A DNA stretch of 64,000 nucleotides from Anomaloglossus baeobatrachus (lineage: Eukaryota > Chordata > Amphibia > Anura > Aromobatidae), in the NCBI RefSeq assembly GCF_048569485.1, contig NC_134354.1, positions 400,257,103 through 400,321,102 on the forward strand, read 5' to 3'. Positions within the stretch are counted from its first letter, which is position 1. Each line of letters starts with the position of its first letter. Positions 11,108 through 21,623 of the stretch are shown one piece after another. Below the pieces are notes generated by a model. It did no database searches. It had not been told where the DNA came from and saw only the letters and a program-made list of their open reading frames with translations. The position numbers were made by a program, and so were the translations under genes.

Positions 11108-11689
11108 GGCAGGCTTTGCACACTACGACATCGCAGGTGCGATGTCGGTGGGGTCAAATTGAAAGTGACGCACATCCGGCATCGCATGCGACATCGTAGT
11201 GTGGAAAGCTTAGATGATACGATTTACGAGCGCAAAATCGTCGTAATCGTATCATCGGTGCAGCGTCGGCGTAATCCATAATTACGCTGGCGCAACGGTC
11301 CGATGTTGTTCTTCGCTGTGCTGTACATCGCTGTGTGTGAAGTCGCAGGAGCGAGGAACATCTACCGGTGTCACCGCGGCTTCCGTAGGATATGCGGAAG
11401 GAAGGAGGTGGGCGGGATGTTTACATCCTGCTCATCTCCGCCCCTCCGCCGCTATTGACCGCCTGCCGTGTGACGTCGCTATGACGCCGCACGACCCGCC
11501 CCCTTAGGAAGGAGGCGGGTCGCCGGCCAGAGCGACGGTCGCAGGGCAGGTGAGTGCATGTGAAGGTGGCGTAGCGATCATGTTCGCTACGCCAGCTATC
11601 ACACAATATCGTACCTGCGACGGGGGCGTGGACTATCGCGTGCGACATCGCAGCATCGGCTTGCGATGTCGCAACGTGCAAAGCCGCCC
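11108..11689 (-). mobile_element. Harbinger-like miniature element, copy 1
   Basis: It starts GGCAGGCTTTGCACACTACG and ends with the inverse of GGGCGGCTTTGCACG, flanked by TTA on both sides (11105-11107 and 11690-11692). It is the same family as 12724-13315 in the opposite orientation: both share a GGTGGGGTCAAATTGAAA block and a TGATACGATT segment. It sits in the gag-like part of the Ngaro fossil. Confidence 0.75.
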
Positions 11690-12089
11690 TTAGACGCTCC
11701 ATGGGATGTCCCGTTACAATGGGTGCAGAGGTGCTTAAAACGGCAGGTGGCCCCAAACTTACATTGCCCCTCGTTGAATTGCCAGCATACACCTGACTTA
11801 TGCGATCCCGCCTGACCCTGTTGACTACCGGCACCCTGCATTCCAGACTGGCCGGCAGACCACAACCACAACCCTATATAATTTTGATCCCATCTTATAG
11901 ATGGACGTACGACCTTCCTCTGACGAAACTGTTCGTCATACCTAAGCCAAGTCTGCCCCCCATACACCCTGTAAGCCTTGCTAATTGAATCCATATAGCA
12001 AAACAATGAGAACACTTCTCCGGCGCCTTTTTGCCAATCACACTTGCCAAAATTGCGAAGGCTTGTAACCATTCTTCCAGGTTCAGTGG

Positions 12090-13967
12090 TGTGCGGATCA
12101 GTGGCCGGACAAGTGGACTGCTGAAAGCTTGACGAGAAATGTGGCGCTATTGGACATTTTTCTGATATTGGTGGGGCTCCATATTTGGAGAGACCAGTTA
12201 GCCAACAAGAAGATTCGTTTTAACTGTGACAATATGGGGTGGTGTTGGTAATTAATAAGTTTTCAGCGCCCTCTCCTCCAGTTGTTCGGGTGTTACGGGA
12301 GCTGGTGTTGGTTTGTTTGCAAATCAATGCATGCGTTACGGCAGCTCATGTGCCAGGAGTTCAGAACCTAATTGCCAATTCCCTCTCTCGTTTCCAGTGG
12401 GATCGGGTCCGGGTTTGCGCGCCAGAGGCAGAGGCCAGCGGCTTGGAGTGCCCAGCACAGCTTTGGAACGTGGTCTTCAGGCAGCAGGATCACTGATTCG
12501 GGCTTCCTTGTCTGGTAACACATGGACGGCATATCAGGCAGCATGGGTTCTTTGGGAGCAGTGGTTGCATGGGTGTGGGTTTTCTGAGGACGATCAGTTG
12601 GGAGTATTGTTGGAAAAGTTGGGGGAGGTTGGCGGTTACAGGGTGCTCTTTTGCAAAAGTAAATCGCTTTATTGCAGATTTAGCATTTGGTTTTCGGTTG
12701 CGAGGTTTATGGGATTTGACTAAGGCGGGCTTTGCACACTGCGACATCGCAGCCCGATGCTGCGATGCCGAGTGCGATAGTGCCCGCCCCCGTCGCAGCA
12801 GCGATATGTGGTGATAGCTGGCGTAGCGAAAATTATCGCTACGCCAGCTTCACACACACACTCACCTGCCGTGCGACGTCCCTGTGGCCGGCGGCCCGCC
12901 TCCTTGTTAAGGGGGCGGGTCGTGCGGCGTCACTGTGACGTCACACGGCAGGCGGCCAATCGGAGAGGAGGGGCGGAGATGAGCAGGATGTAAACATCCT
13001 GCCCATCTCTTTCCTTCCGCATATCCTACGGAAGCCGCAGTGAGGCCGGTAGGAGATGTTCCTCGCTCCTGCGGCTTCACACACAGTGATGTGTGCTGCC
13101 GCAGGAGCGAGGAACAACATCGGACCATTGCGTCAGCGTAATCATGGATTACGCCGACGCTGCACCGATGATACGATAACGACGCTTTTGCGCTCGTTAA
13201 TCGTATCATCTAGGCTTTACACACTGCGATGTCGCATGCGATGCCGGAAGTGCGTCATTTTCAATTTGACCCCACCGACATCGCACCTGCGATGTCGCAG
13301 TGTGCAAAGCCCGCCTAAGAGTTTTTGGGTTGTCCAGGCTTTGAAGGGGTTTCGTAAAGGGCGCAAGCCGTGGGATGGTAGGTGGCCTGTGTCATTTAGC
13401 TTATTGTAGCGGTTGGGTAGGGCATTGCGGGGGGTTTGTATATCTCCGTTTGAGGTGAGTTTGTTTAGGTTAGCGTTTTCCTTGGCGCATTTTGGGGCTC
13501 TGCAGGTTGGAGAATTGGTATCGCCCAGTAAGACGTCCCCCAGGGGCCTGGGTCGTGGTGACATTATTGCTGTTGAAAACGGAATCGAATTTTGGATTAG
13601 GAAATCCAAAACAGATCAAAGAGGCGCGGGCAGGCTAGTTCGTTTGGGGGTGGTTGTGGTATCTGATATGTGCCCGTTTAAGTGTCTCGGGAATTTTGAA
13701 CAGATCCGTTCGAATGTGGATGGCCCCTTGTTATGTCATGAAGATGGGTCTTTTTTATCTAGATACCAATTTGTGAGTGTTTTTAGGGCGTGTTTAAAGT
13801 CATTGGGGTTGGATCCGAGGTCTTTCGCGTCACATTCTTTTCGCATTGGGGCAGCGATAGAGGTCTCTATGTGTGGTTTGCCGGAAGAGACAGTTAAGCA
13901 TATTGGTAGGTGGAAGTCGCAGCGTTTTAAGTTGTATGTCCGCCCCCAGGCGGTCGTCGGCAAATGA
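12090..13967 (+). pseudogene. Ngaro-type retroelement: RNase H and tyrosine recombinase part (fossil)
   Basis: The stretch from about 12090 to 12480 encodes an RNase H-like end with CDNMG and then HVPGVQNLIANSLSRFQW, a signature of DIRS/Ngaro polyproteins. A tyrosine recombinase follows, ending in 13413-13967 with ASHSFRIGAA and IGRWKSQRFKLYVRP, the H-x-x-R and tyrosine boxes. Such elements integrate with this recombinase instead of an integrase. A miniature element interrupts the recombinase at 12724-13315. No reverse transcriptase is seen in the window. The element is broken, with several breaks. Confidence 0.75.
12724..13315 (+). mobile_element. Harbinger-like miniature element, copy 2
   Basis: The ends are GGCGGGCTTTGCACACTGCG and its inverse, nearly perfect over 30 bases, with TAA on both sides (12721-12723 and 13316-13318). 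The flanking sequence is recombinase coding sequence on both sides, so the insertion point and 3-bp duplication are clear. No transposase; it must have been moved in trans. Confidence 0.85.
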
Positions 13968-14099
13968 GCTGGGGGTGCTTCAGTAGCAGCGGGAGGGGGG
14001 GATGGGTGGCTGGACAGTGTGTTTTTCAATTTGGGTTTGTAATGGAATTAAATGGTGTTGTTTGTTTGTGCATTTTGTATTGCAGAAACACCCCCCCCT

Positions 14100-14640
14100 T
14101 ATCTGGTTTGGATCCTGGGCCATAATAACGTGTACTGGGGTGCCCGGCGAGCGGATGCGAGTAGAAACTGGAGACAACTAGGTTTTAAAAGGGATATGGC
14201 TCTCGTTCGATGACTTGTAGTTAGGGGTTTGGGGTGGAACAGGGTATTGCAAGAGGTGCATAGGTATGCCCGTTTAGACAAGCCTCCTGACGTTTTGGTT
14301 TTTCATGTCGGGGGAAATGATCTTGGTGAGCGTCCTTTTCGAATTTTGATAAAAGACATCAAGCATTATTTATTACAGTTATGGGTGTCATTTCCAAGTC
14401 TAACGATAGTTTGGTCTGAGATGGTGGCGAGAAGGAGATGGCGAAAAGCGCGGTCTGTTGACAGGTTGAACAAGGCGCAGGCAAAAGTTAATAGGTCGAT
14501 TTCGAAGTTTGTTATTCGGAACGGGGGAGTTTCAATACGGCATGTTTAGTTGGAAAGGACGGAAGAGGAATTTTGGTTGGCAGACGGAGTACACTTGAAT
14601 GCGGTGGGGATTGATTTGTGGGCCCTTGGCCTGTAGGGAG
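14100..14640 (+). pseudogene. Ngaro-type retroelement: SGNH hydrolase part (fossil)
   Basis: This region encodes HVGGNDLGERPF near 14307 and DGVHLNAVGIDLW near 14585, the GxND and DxxH blocks of SGNH/GDSL esterases. Ngaro elements are known to carry such a hydrolase frame after the recombinase. Its role in the element is unknown. It follows the recombinase end by about 130 bases, in the expected order, and is broken like its neighbours. Confidence 0.7.
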
Positions 14641-14699
14641 GTATTGAGAGGGCTCTGCAGTTGCGGGGGGTCTCAGGCACTTGAGGTTTATCAAGGTGC

Positions 14700-15539
14700 C
14701 TTCGTTGTGGCAGGTTTATTGGTGGGTCCTTGAAGTTGGTTTAAAAATTGGTTCGGGGAATCCATCCGGGTATGGATCGCCTCATTGGCAGAATGGCTGG
14801 TCACCTGGTGATTTTGGGGGGATCCCGACGGGGTATGTCGGGGCCCCTGTGGGTGGGCTTGGTGTTAATGGAGGACTAACCCTTACCGTTTGGTGCTCTT
14901 GAGCCAGTGTGGGTAACGGCTGGGAGCAAGTTAGTTTTTATGGTTCAGTTGTAGGAATCACCAGGGTTTGTAGCTTCAAGGACCTTACCATATTGCAATT
15001 TTACTTGTTATGTATATTGTTTAATAAATGGCTGCAATGGCCAAAATTATAAATTGCTGTCTGTGTAATCATTTTAGATAAGAAATGGAAATGGAGGGGT
15101 GGGGTATGAAGGAAGACTGGAATCAACAATTCCAGGGTCATGTGTTTTTCTGTGTTGGAGGAAGCAGTTCCTCCTCTCTGTGAACAGTGTGGAACCACAA
15201 ACTTTAGCGGGCTGAACCCGCAGTGTATGGACTTGATACATGAGGTTTTGTTTTCTTTTATGCCAGCAAGGCTGTTTTTGTTTTATTTTGTTCAGGCTGG
15301 TTTATGGAGTTAATAAAACAGCTGAAATTTAAACCGAGAAGCATTCCTGTGTCTACCTCATAATGCAGCTGAGTGAGTGGATCTACCACAGGGGTTAAAT
15401 AAAAATTGGCCATTGAGCTATTAAACAGAGTGAAATATATATGAATATAAAGTAACAAATGCCATTGTAGAAAATTTGATTGATAATACATATTCAACTT
15501 GGAAGTGACAATTCAAAATTTAGAAAAAATTGCTTTATA
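14700..15539 (+). other. Likely 3' non-coding part of the Ngaro fossil
   Basis: No coding sequence is visible. The words TTTAATAAATGGCTG (near 15022) and GTTAATAAAACAGCTG (near 15310) recur, which could be remnants of the split direct repeats that end Ngaro elements. The boundary on the right is not clear. The last 150 bases are AT-rich and otherwise featureless. Confidence 0.35.
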
Positions 15540-16065
15540 CATACCAGTCGTCGCGTGGCTGTAACGCTACTTCTAAGGCTGCTCATTAACCTTCATGCAT
15601 ATGCACTGCTTCCCCCACCTTCAGTCCCCGTGTCTCTGATGGTTGCAGTCAGACGCGCCCAGACCTTGTGTGACAGGCTGCATGCAATCAGAGACTCTGT
15701 GTGTGTGTCTATATTGGTGCAAAAATAAATAAATAAATTGGGGATGGATATTATGATACCCAGCACAGATAAAACATACAGCTATAGGCTGTAACCCCAG
15801 ACATGCGCTTATCTTGGCTGTGTATCAAAATAAGAGGAACCGCATGTGGATTTTGTAAAAAAAAAAAAATATTTAAATAAATAATTAAGAAAAAGGTCTT
15901 TCTCTCCCCCCCATTTTGATACCCAGCCATTATGAAACCAACAGCTGGGGGCTGGTATTCTCAGACTTTTGGAGACACATACTTTTTGGGCCCCCTAGCC
16001 TAAAAATAGCAGCTTGCAGCTACCCAGGATTGGCCCATCCATTAGAAGATGCGACAATTCCAGCA
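15540..16065 (+). repeat. Dispersed repeat, copy 1
   Basis: This 520-bp stretch matches 24752-25280 in inverse orientation, with shared blocks such as CCTTCATGCAT, GTGTCTCT, TGTGTATCAAAATAAGAGG and CTGGTATTCTCAGACT. The two copies are well diverged. I cannot define ends or class. A poly-A run sits near 15860. They bracket the CR1/hAT tower on both sides. Confidence 0.6.
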
Positions 16066-16796
16066 CTTTCTCAGACTCATCCTGATTGCCCTAGTGTGTA
16101 ATCCACCCAAGGACCCATGATGATTCCAGCTCTGCTACATTACTGAAGGCACAGTGTGCAGGCATAAAACATAACTTCCCACTGTAGACTTCAGGGAGAG
16201 ACTGAGCTGCAGTGATGCGCTATGGCGTTACTCAGGTTATTTGCTGTCACAGCTGGAAGTTCCGACAGTCCTACACCTGTGACCGCAGGCAGGTAACTTG
16301 ACCTCAGGTGACCTCATTGAACTCAGTGACCTCAAATTTATACACCATATTCCTGCACCCAATCTACACCTCCTGGCAAAAAAATGCATTAAAACACCAT
16401 GAGGTTTTGATGTGATGGTAATGCGATTTTTTTTTTTTTGCACCAGGTGTTGATTTGGTGCAGGACAATGGTGTAAAAATTTCAGCACCTAATCTGCATC
16501 TCTTGGCCAAAAAATGGACAAAATAGTCTTGATGCCAATTCAGTGTTGTTTTCTACCAGGAGGTGCAAATTTGGTGCTGAAATGTCTGGGTGTATTTGAG
16601 TTAATAAGTGAGTGAAAGAGGATGCTTTTATTTAATTTCAAATAAAGGATTTTTTTTCTGTGTTTTGTGTTTATTTCTTTTCACTTACAGATTAGTAATG
16701 GGGGGGGGGTCTCATAGATGCTTCCAATTACCAATCTAGGGCTTAGAGGCAGCTTGGAGCTGTTTTTAATATCTTATTAGCCTGATTGCCACTGCA
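16066..16796. other. No gene seen
   Basis: Non-repetitive AT-rich sequence with a poly-T run near 16428 and a GGGGGGGG run near 16700. The word pair TGGTGCAGGACAATGG and AGGTGCAAATTTGGTGC hints at an old palindromic element (16320-16590), but no clear ends are visible. Confidence 0.4.
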
Positions 16797-16896
16797 TATA
16801 GAATCATAGAATCATAGAATGGTAGAATTGGAAGGGACTTCAAGGTCCATCGGGTCCAACCCCCTGCGAGTGCAGACTTTTCTAGATCATCCCAGC
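16797..16896 (-). mobile_element. CR1 LINE, 3' end
   Basis: Read on the minus strand, this encodes GWDDLEKSALAGGWTRW, the usual C-terminal end of CR1 ORF2. It finishes in the 8-bp tandem ATTCTATG repeats that mark CR1 3' ends (here ATAGAATCATAGAATC on the plus strand). The rest of this CR1 copy lies at 23848-24720, separated by an hAT insertion. Confidence 0.85.
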
Positions 16897-17044
16897 CAGT
16901 GGCGTAACTAGACTGCAATGGGCCCCGGTGCGAAAGTTGGACCTGGGCCCCCCTCCGGACGTTGGTCAGATGAATGGGCACCTGTAGCGTTCTAAATCCT
17001 ATAGAGACATATTAATTGCCCCTTCCCCCCCCTTCATTATGCAG

Positions 17045-17300
17045 TAATGTTCCCAATCCTGGTACATATGTCCCCCATACTGGTATATATGTCCCCATCC
17101 TGGTATACATGTTCCCCATCCTGGTATACATGGTATATAACGTCCCCATCCTGGTATATATTTATCCAATCCTGGGCCAATCCTAATAAAAATGTTGCAC
17201 ATCCTGGGCCCATCCTAATATATGTCTCCCATCCTGATATGCAGTATATGTTCCTCATCCTGGTATATATGTCCCCCATCCTGGTATATATGGTCTGGGA
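17045..17300. repeat. Minisatellite, CATCCTGGTATATATGTCCC-type unit
   Basis: About ten imperfect copies of a unit of roughly 20 to 30 bases built around CATCCTGGTATATATGT follow one another. Frames over it are artefacts of the repeat. It lies inside the hAT element. Confidence 0.75.
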
Positions 17301-18334
17301 CTGTCTCTAATGCATAATTAAAAAAATATAAATAATTTAAAAAAAATTCTACTCATCTTGCCTCTGCTCCCACTTCATCAAGTGTCCTCTGTATCGAGCA
17401 CGGAGTGGCCTGCAGCTGACATCAGAGTGTGTGCTATAGAGCATGACAGTACTACCATGCGCTGCCCCCAGTCATGGTATGAACGTCAGCTGCCAGACAC
17501 TGTTTGCCCGGCAGCGTGTATCGCAGTGCAGGGACCCAGCGGGTCTATGTGCTATGATGCATTTTAGCTGGATGTGTGCCCTCAGACGCACATCCAGCTG
17601 AAGTAGGAGCTGGGGTTGGTGTGTACCTTTGGGCCTGGTAACAATCTCTACGTTTGTGATTGTTACTCCCCTGCCTGCTCTCCTCACCCCAACCACCAAC
17701 TATGGTTGCTGAAGTCAGCTCACATATTGTAAAGATAAAGCACCCTCCCAGGACATACTGCATCAAATCTACTTTAGGCTATGTACCCACATTGTGTTTT
17801 TATGTGCAGAAAATCTGCACATAAAAACGCATGTTTGGAACGAAAAAAAGCGAGCATTTTTTATTGCGTTTGCGTGTTTTTCACCTACTTCTTTTTGAGC
17901 ATTTTTTAGTCATGGCGATCATGGGGGTTCAAGCGCTGTACCCCCGCGGTCGCCAGGACCTGGCTCTCGCTGCCAGGAGCAGTACCCGCGCCGCTCTCGG
18001 CAGTTTAACCCTCTAAATGCTGCAATCAATGCGATTGCTGCATTCAGAAGGCAGGGAGAGGAATCGCTTACCCCTCTCTGGCGATCAGGTCCCTGTAGTG
18101 CAATCACAGGGACCCGATCACTGCCATGGCAACCCTGGTTCATCACCATGATGACCCCGGTTTACTGAGGTATGGATCGCCTCACAAACCAGGGCACCTA
18201 CGTCACCAGACTTCCCTGCAACAAGGTCCTGTGGTAAAGACCACAAGGCATAGGTGCAGGAAACCCTGGTGACATCACAAGGTGAACGGGAGTTCATGTC
18301 GGCGGATCTGCAGGAAACCCTGGTGATCCGCAGG

Positions 18335-19525
18335 TGTCGCGGGCGGGGAGGGCGCTGCGCTCACCCACTACTCGGGTCCGGCTGCGGCTGCTGCTCGCTC
18401 AGTCGGTGGCTCGAGCGGTGGGCCGGATCCTGGGGACTCGAGCGGTGCTCCTCGCCCGTGAGTGAAAGGGGTGGTTTGGCTTAGGGATATTGTCCGTGAC
18501 GCCACCCACGGTTTGTGGTGAGGTTGGGACACCACCGCTGCTCTGTACGGGGATCCCGGGAGCGTTGACAGGGGCAGCTGAGATGTTTTCTCCCCTCCGT
18601 GGGTAGGGGGGGTTTGGTGGTCCCGGGGCCCGGTGGTGGTCGGAAGGTGGGTTGCGGGGCCTGGCCGGGTGCAGGGTCGCGGGGCAGCGCAGTGCCAGAC
18701 GGCACGGTGGTACTTACTCAGCCAGTAACGCACACGGAGTCTCTGGTAAAACAAACGGCTGGATGGATGAGTCCCACAGACGGCTGCGGCGGTCACTCCC
18801 GGTAGGTTGGCGGTAACTGTCTCTCCCTGAACCGGTGTTCTGTTCTCGGCCCCAATGGCTTCCCACTGATAGCCAACATACCGCTGGGGAGCGGGCTAAG
18901 GGAGCCCTTCCTTTGCCCGCAGGCTCTGGCCCTGGGAGCTCTAGCTCTGGCGGTAGCTTTATCTCCCTCACGGTTTGGACGGTTGCCTTCAGTCGGGTCT
19001 TTACTGCTGGGAAACCCCGGAGGTTCTCGTCGCTGACGGATTTGACCGGTTTAACGGCGACTCCAAGCCTGGTCGGGGTCCGTATGCCCTGCCGAATTGT
19101 GCTGGCCTCTCTTCGCTCCCCGGTTCGGTACCGGCGGGCCACCGCCCGACCCCGGTCCTACGGTTCTGCGTCGATCGGCCTCGCCTGCAGATGGTCACCA
19201 CCGTCTGCCAACCTTGATCTCAGGTGCCCGGGCCACGTACCCGGAAACGGTCAGTCTGCTCCAGCTCCTCAACTATTACTTCTCCTCCTTCACTTTCCCT
19301 CATGGAACTCCAACTCCTTTTCACTATCTGACCTTCTTTCCCGCCTCCAGGACTGTGAACTCCTCAGTGGAAGGAGCCAACCGCCTGGCTCCACCCCACC
19401 TGGTGTGGACATCAGCCCCTGGAGGGAGGCAACAAGGATTTGTGTCTGACCTTGATGTTCCTAACCCGGGTGTGGGGTGTGTTGTTGCAGTACATGTGAC
19501 GTCCTGGCTTGTCCAGGGCGCCACA
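18335..19525 (-). mobile_element. 3' LTR of the cold-shock LTR element
   Basis: About 1191 bp, matching 21624-22800 along its full length with scattered differences and one small length change near 18865. Long frames seen here on both strands recur in both LTRs in several phases; I treat them as chance openings in GC-rich sequence. Confidence 0.85.
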
Positions 19526-20198
19526 TTCCCCCTTGGTTAAGCGCAGACCGTCTGCGGGCTGCTCGTCCATCACCGGTTTCATTTTCACAACTAGGAAAAA
19601 AAGAAAACGGTAAAACATATAAAACACAAGCATTTCTATAAAACTTCCCTTAACGGGAGGCACTTTCTTTTAACGTTACTAAACATTTTTATTAAACGGT
19701 AACAGCTTCCGCTCTCCCCCCGCCCAAACAACCTGGCCCTGATGCTGCCCCTAAGAAAATGGGCAGCACCCCTTGTCCCAGTCCAGACCCAAGTTGCCCG
19801 AGCGGGTACGGTCTCTTTCAGGGGACCCACGTCCATGGGGGACCCCTGATCCCCCGGAGGATCGCCACCGGTCAAGGTGGTGGCCGGGCCCCAGCCTACT
19901 CCACTGCGGGCCCTTCCTCCAATCTGCCTCTCCGGAGGTGGTCACGGTATTAAGCCAACAAATATATTTACATGCCACTAAGTTTATGGTTGCCCTGCAA
20001 GTTCACGGGCGTGTCCGTAAGCAGTTCCTTATGCAACGGTTGCAGAAAGTCCCTACTGGGACTACTTGCCGACAACGGACGGTTCAATCACGGTGCTAAT
20101 CTGGTCACAGTTCGGTTGATTACTTTCTCTTATCATTCGGTTACATTACAGTACTGGTGGTCCCAACGGGGACAACTTGCAGCGGAGGACCGCTGCCT

Positions 20199-21323
20199 TC
20201 ACTTCAGGTCCAGCCCACCGACCGGGGGAGGGGGCTGAGCGGGTGCTTGAGGCCCCTGGCCTCCTCTCAGCTTAGCATCCAGGGCGTACCAGCCCCTTTC
20301 CCCACAGCGCCGGTTATAGGTAACTAGGTCACCAGCGAGCAAGTTGCGGTCCGGGCGGTCTTCCGGCAGGTGGTCATTCACATCCCTCCGGGCCACAAAA
20401 ATCTCGGCCTCCAGGCCCGGTTCATAGATGAAGCCGTATCCTCTACGGGTATTGAACCTCCTCACTTGCCCTTCATATCTCGGGCCCCATACTCGGAAGG
20501 TGGCTCCGCGGAGATGCCCCTTCTCCTCGATAGTGCGGGCCACCAGCTCCGCTTTCCTCTTCTCTCTCTCGGCAATCTCCCGACCCAGCGGTGTCGGTTC
20601 CCTGTCCCAGTAAGGGGCTGCTGCGGGCCCCTGCGCACGGGTCGGGCCCCGCGAGACCGACTTTACGCTGCCCACCACTGGCAATCTGGGTGGAAGGTCC
20701 CGCGGTGTCATGGCCTGGGGTGCTGCCTCACAGCGGCGACCCGGCGCAGCCTCAGCCGAGGCGTGGGGAATGGGTACAGGGGTCCTCTCCCGCTGAGCCT
20801 CCGTCTCCTCGTGCACGGAACAAGCTGCCGGAGTCGGTTCGGGCCCGGGTACGGCCTCTACAGGTGCCTCCGGTGCATCTCGGCTGACGGGCTCAGCTTT
20901 CGGTTTCTTCCACGGAAGCGGTTCCTGACGGTCACGGACCTCGGCTGCAGGTCGGTCCGCTTGGGCGGATTGGCTGGGTGCCGCTACCGATTCCAGTGGT
21001 AGCGGGCCTAGTGGCGGTGCAGCAGCCAACACGGGTAGTGGGGGATGTAGCAGGGTGAGCGGGTGTAGACCGGGCCCCTCAGCCACGATGACCGACCCGC
21101 TAGGGGTACATTGGGATGGGTCACTTACCCGCACTTCCAGAACTCCCTCCACCTCGCGTCTCCATATGGCCGCCACCACATCCGCCATGTCGGCCTCCCA
21201 CTCCTCCAAGAGGAGCTGCACGCGGATCTGCAGCCGTTGTTGTAGCTGAGCGGTCCGGACCTCCACCCACGCCGCGGTCCCGGGCGCGGGAGCTACGGTG
21301 CTGCTGGACGGTTGGTGCATCAC
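20199..21323 (-). CDS. Proline-rich protein with C-terminal cold-shock domain, inside an LTR element
   Basis: The frame encodes 374 residues. Residues 20-62 are helical and charged (LQQRLQIRVQLLLEEWEADM). Residues 63-240 are proline, alanine and glutamate rich and likely disordered. Residues 245-268 form a basic helix (REIAEREKRKAELVARTIEE). Residues 283-352 read as a cold-shock domain: EGQVRRFNTRRGYGFIYEP holds the RNP1-like block (GYGFI, 295-299), EIFVARRDV (307-315) stands where VFVH occurs in Y-box and bacterial cold-shock proteins, and VTYNRRCGERGWYALDAKL closes the barrel. Cold-shock domains bind single-stranded RNA or DNA. A domain taken from a host Y-box or Lin28-type gene is possible; a role in packaging the element's RNA is my inference. 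Confidence 0.7.
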   Translation of the reverse strand: MMHQPSSSTVAPAPGTAAWVEVRTAQLQQRLQIRVQLLLEEWEADMADVVAAIWRREVEGVLEVRVSDPSQCTPSGSVIVAEGPGLHPLTLLHPPLPVLAAAPPLGPLPLESVAAPSQSAQADRPAAEVRDRQEPLPWKKPKAEPVSRDAPEAPVEAVPGPEPTPAACSVHEETEAQRERTPVPIPHASAEAAPGRRCEAAPQAMTPRDLPPRLPVVGSVKSVSRGPTRAQGPAAAPYWDREPTPLGREIAEREKRKAELVARTIEEKGHLRGATFRVWGPRYEGQVRRFNTRRGYGFIYEPGLEAEIFVARRDVNDHLPEDRPDRNLLAGDLVTYNRRCGERGWYALDAKLRGGQGPQAPAQPPPPVGGLDLK

Positions 21324-21623
21324 TGCGGCGGCCTCTTCCAGGAACCAAAAGATGGCCGCAGGGTCCTGGCGTCCCCGCTTTTATAGCCGCGGGCTACATG
21401 CGGCCAGACGCCATCCGTGCCCCCTTGATCTCTTTCCGGCACCTCCTCTTCAGGGGCGGAGCTTCGGCTTTTGCGCCTCCACTGCTCGGGAAGACACTCG
21501 AGCGGGGACTTTTCGCGCCCAAGATGGCGGATTCTGAAAATTTTCGGCCGGACACTTCCGGCGGGACACAAGGCGCACTTCCACCAGCGGTAGAACGGTC
21601 AAATCCTGTTCGTGACGCCAAGT

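Larger units (their letters stand above)
10715..12072 (-). pseudogene. Ngaro-type retroelement: gag-like part (fossil)
   Basis: On the minus strand, 11697-12072 encodes a gag-like end with a cysteine-histidine cluster (CWQFNEGQCKFGATCRF, then CTHC), a pattern I associate with DIRS/Ngaro gag proteins. Nearer the left, 10715-10905 encodes a stretch with YPDKEKAEVLRLGF that resembles the gag-pol junction of the same group. Two short DNA elements sit between them. This part runs opposite to the recombinase part at 12090-15060. The element is broken, with several breaks in all. Confidence 0.6.

Noticed and set aside
17045-17310. Plus-strand frame with a repeated proline-serine-tyrosine pattern
   Set aside because: Produced by the 20 to 30 base minisatellite unit; no start context or domain.
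18835-19540. Frames of about 140 to 200 codons in the LTR, both strands
   Set aside because: They recur in both LTRs with overlapping phases and lack any family motif; GC-rich composition explains the openness.
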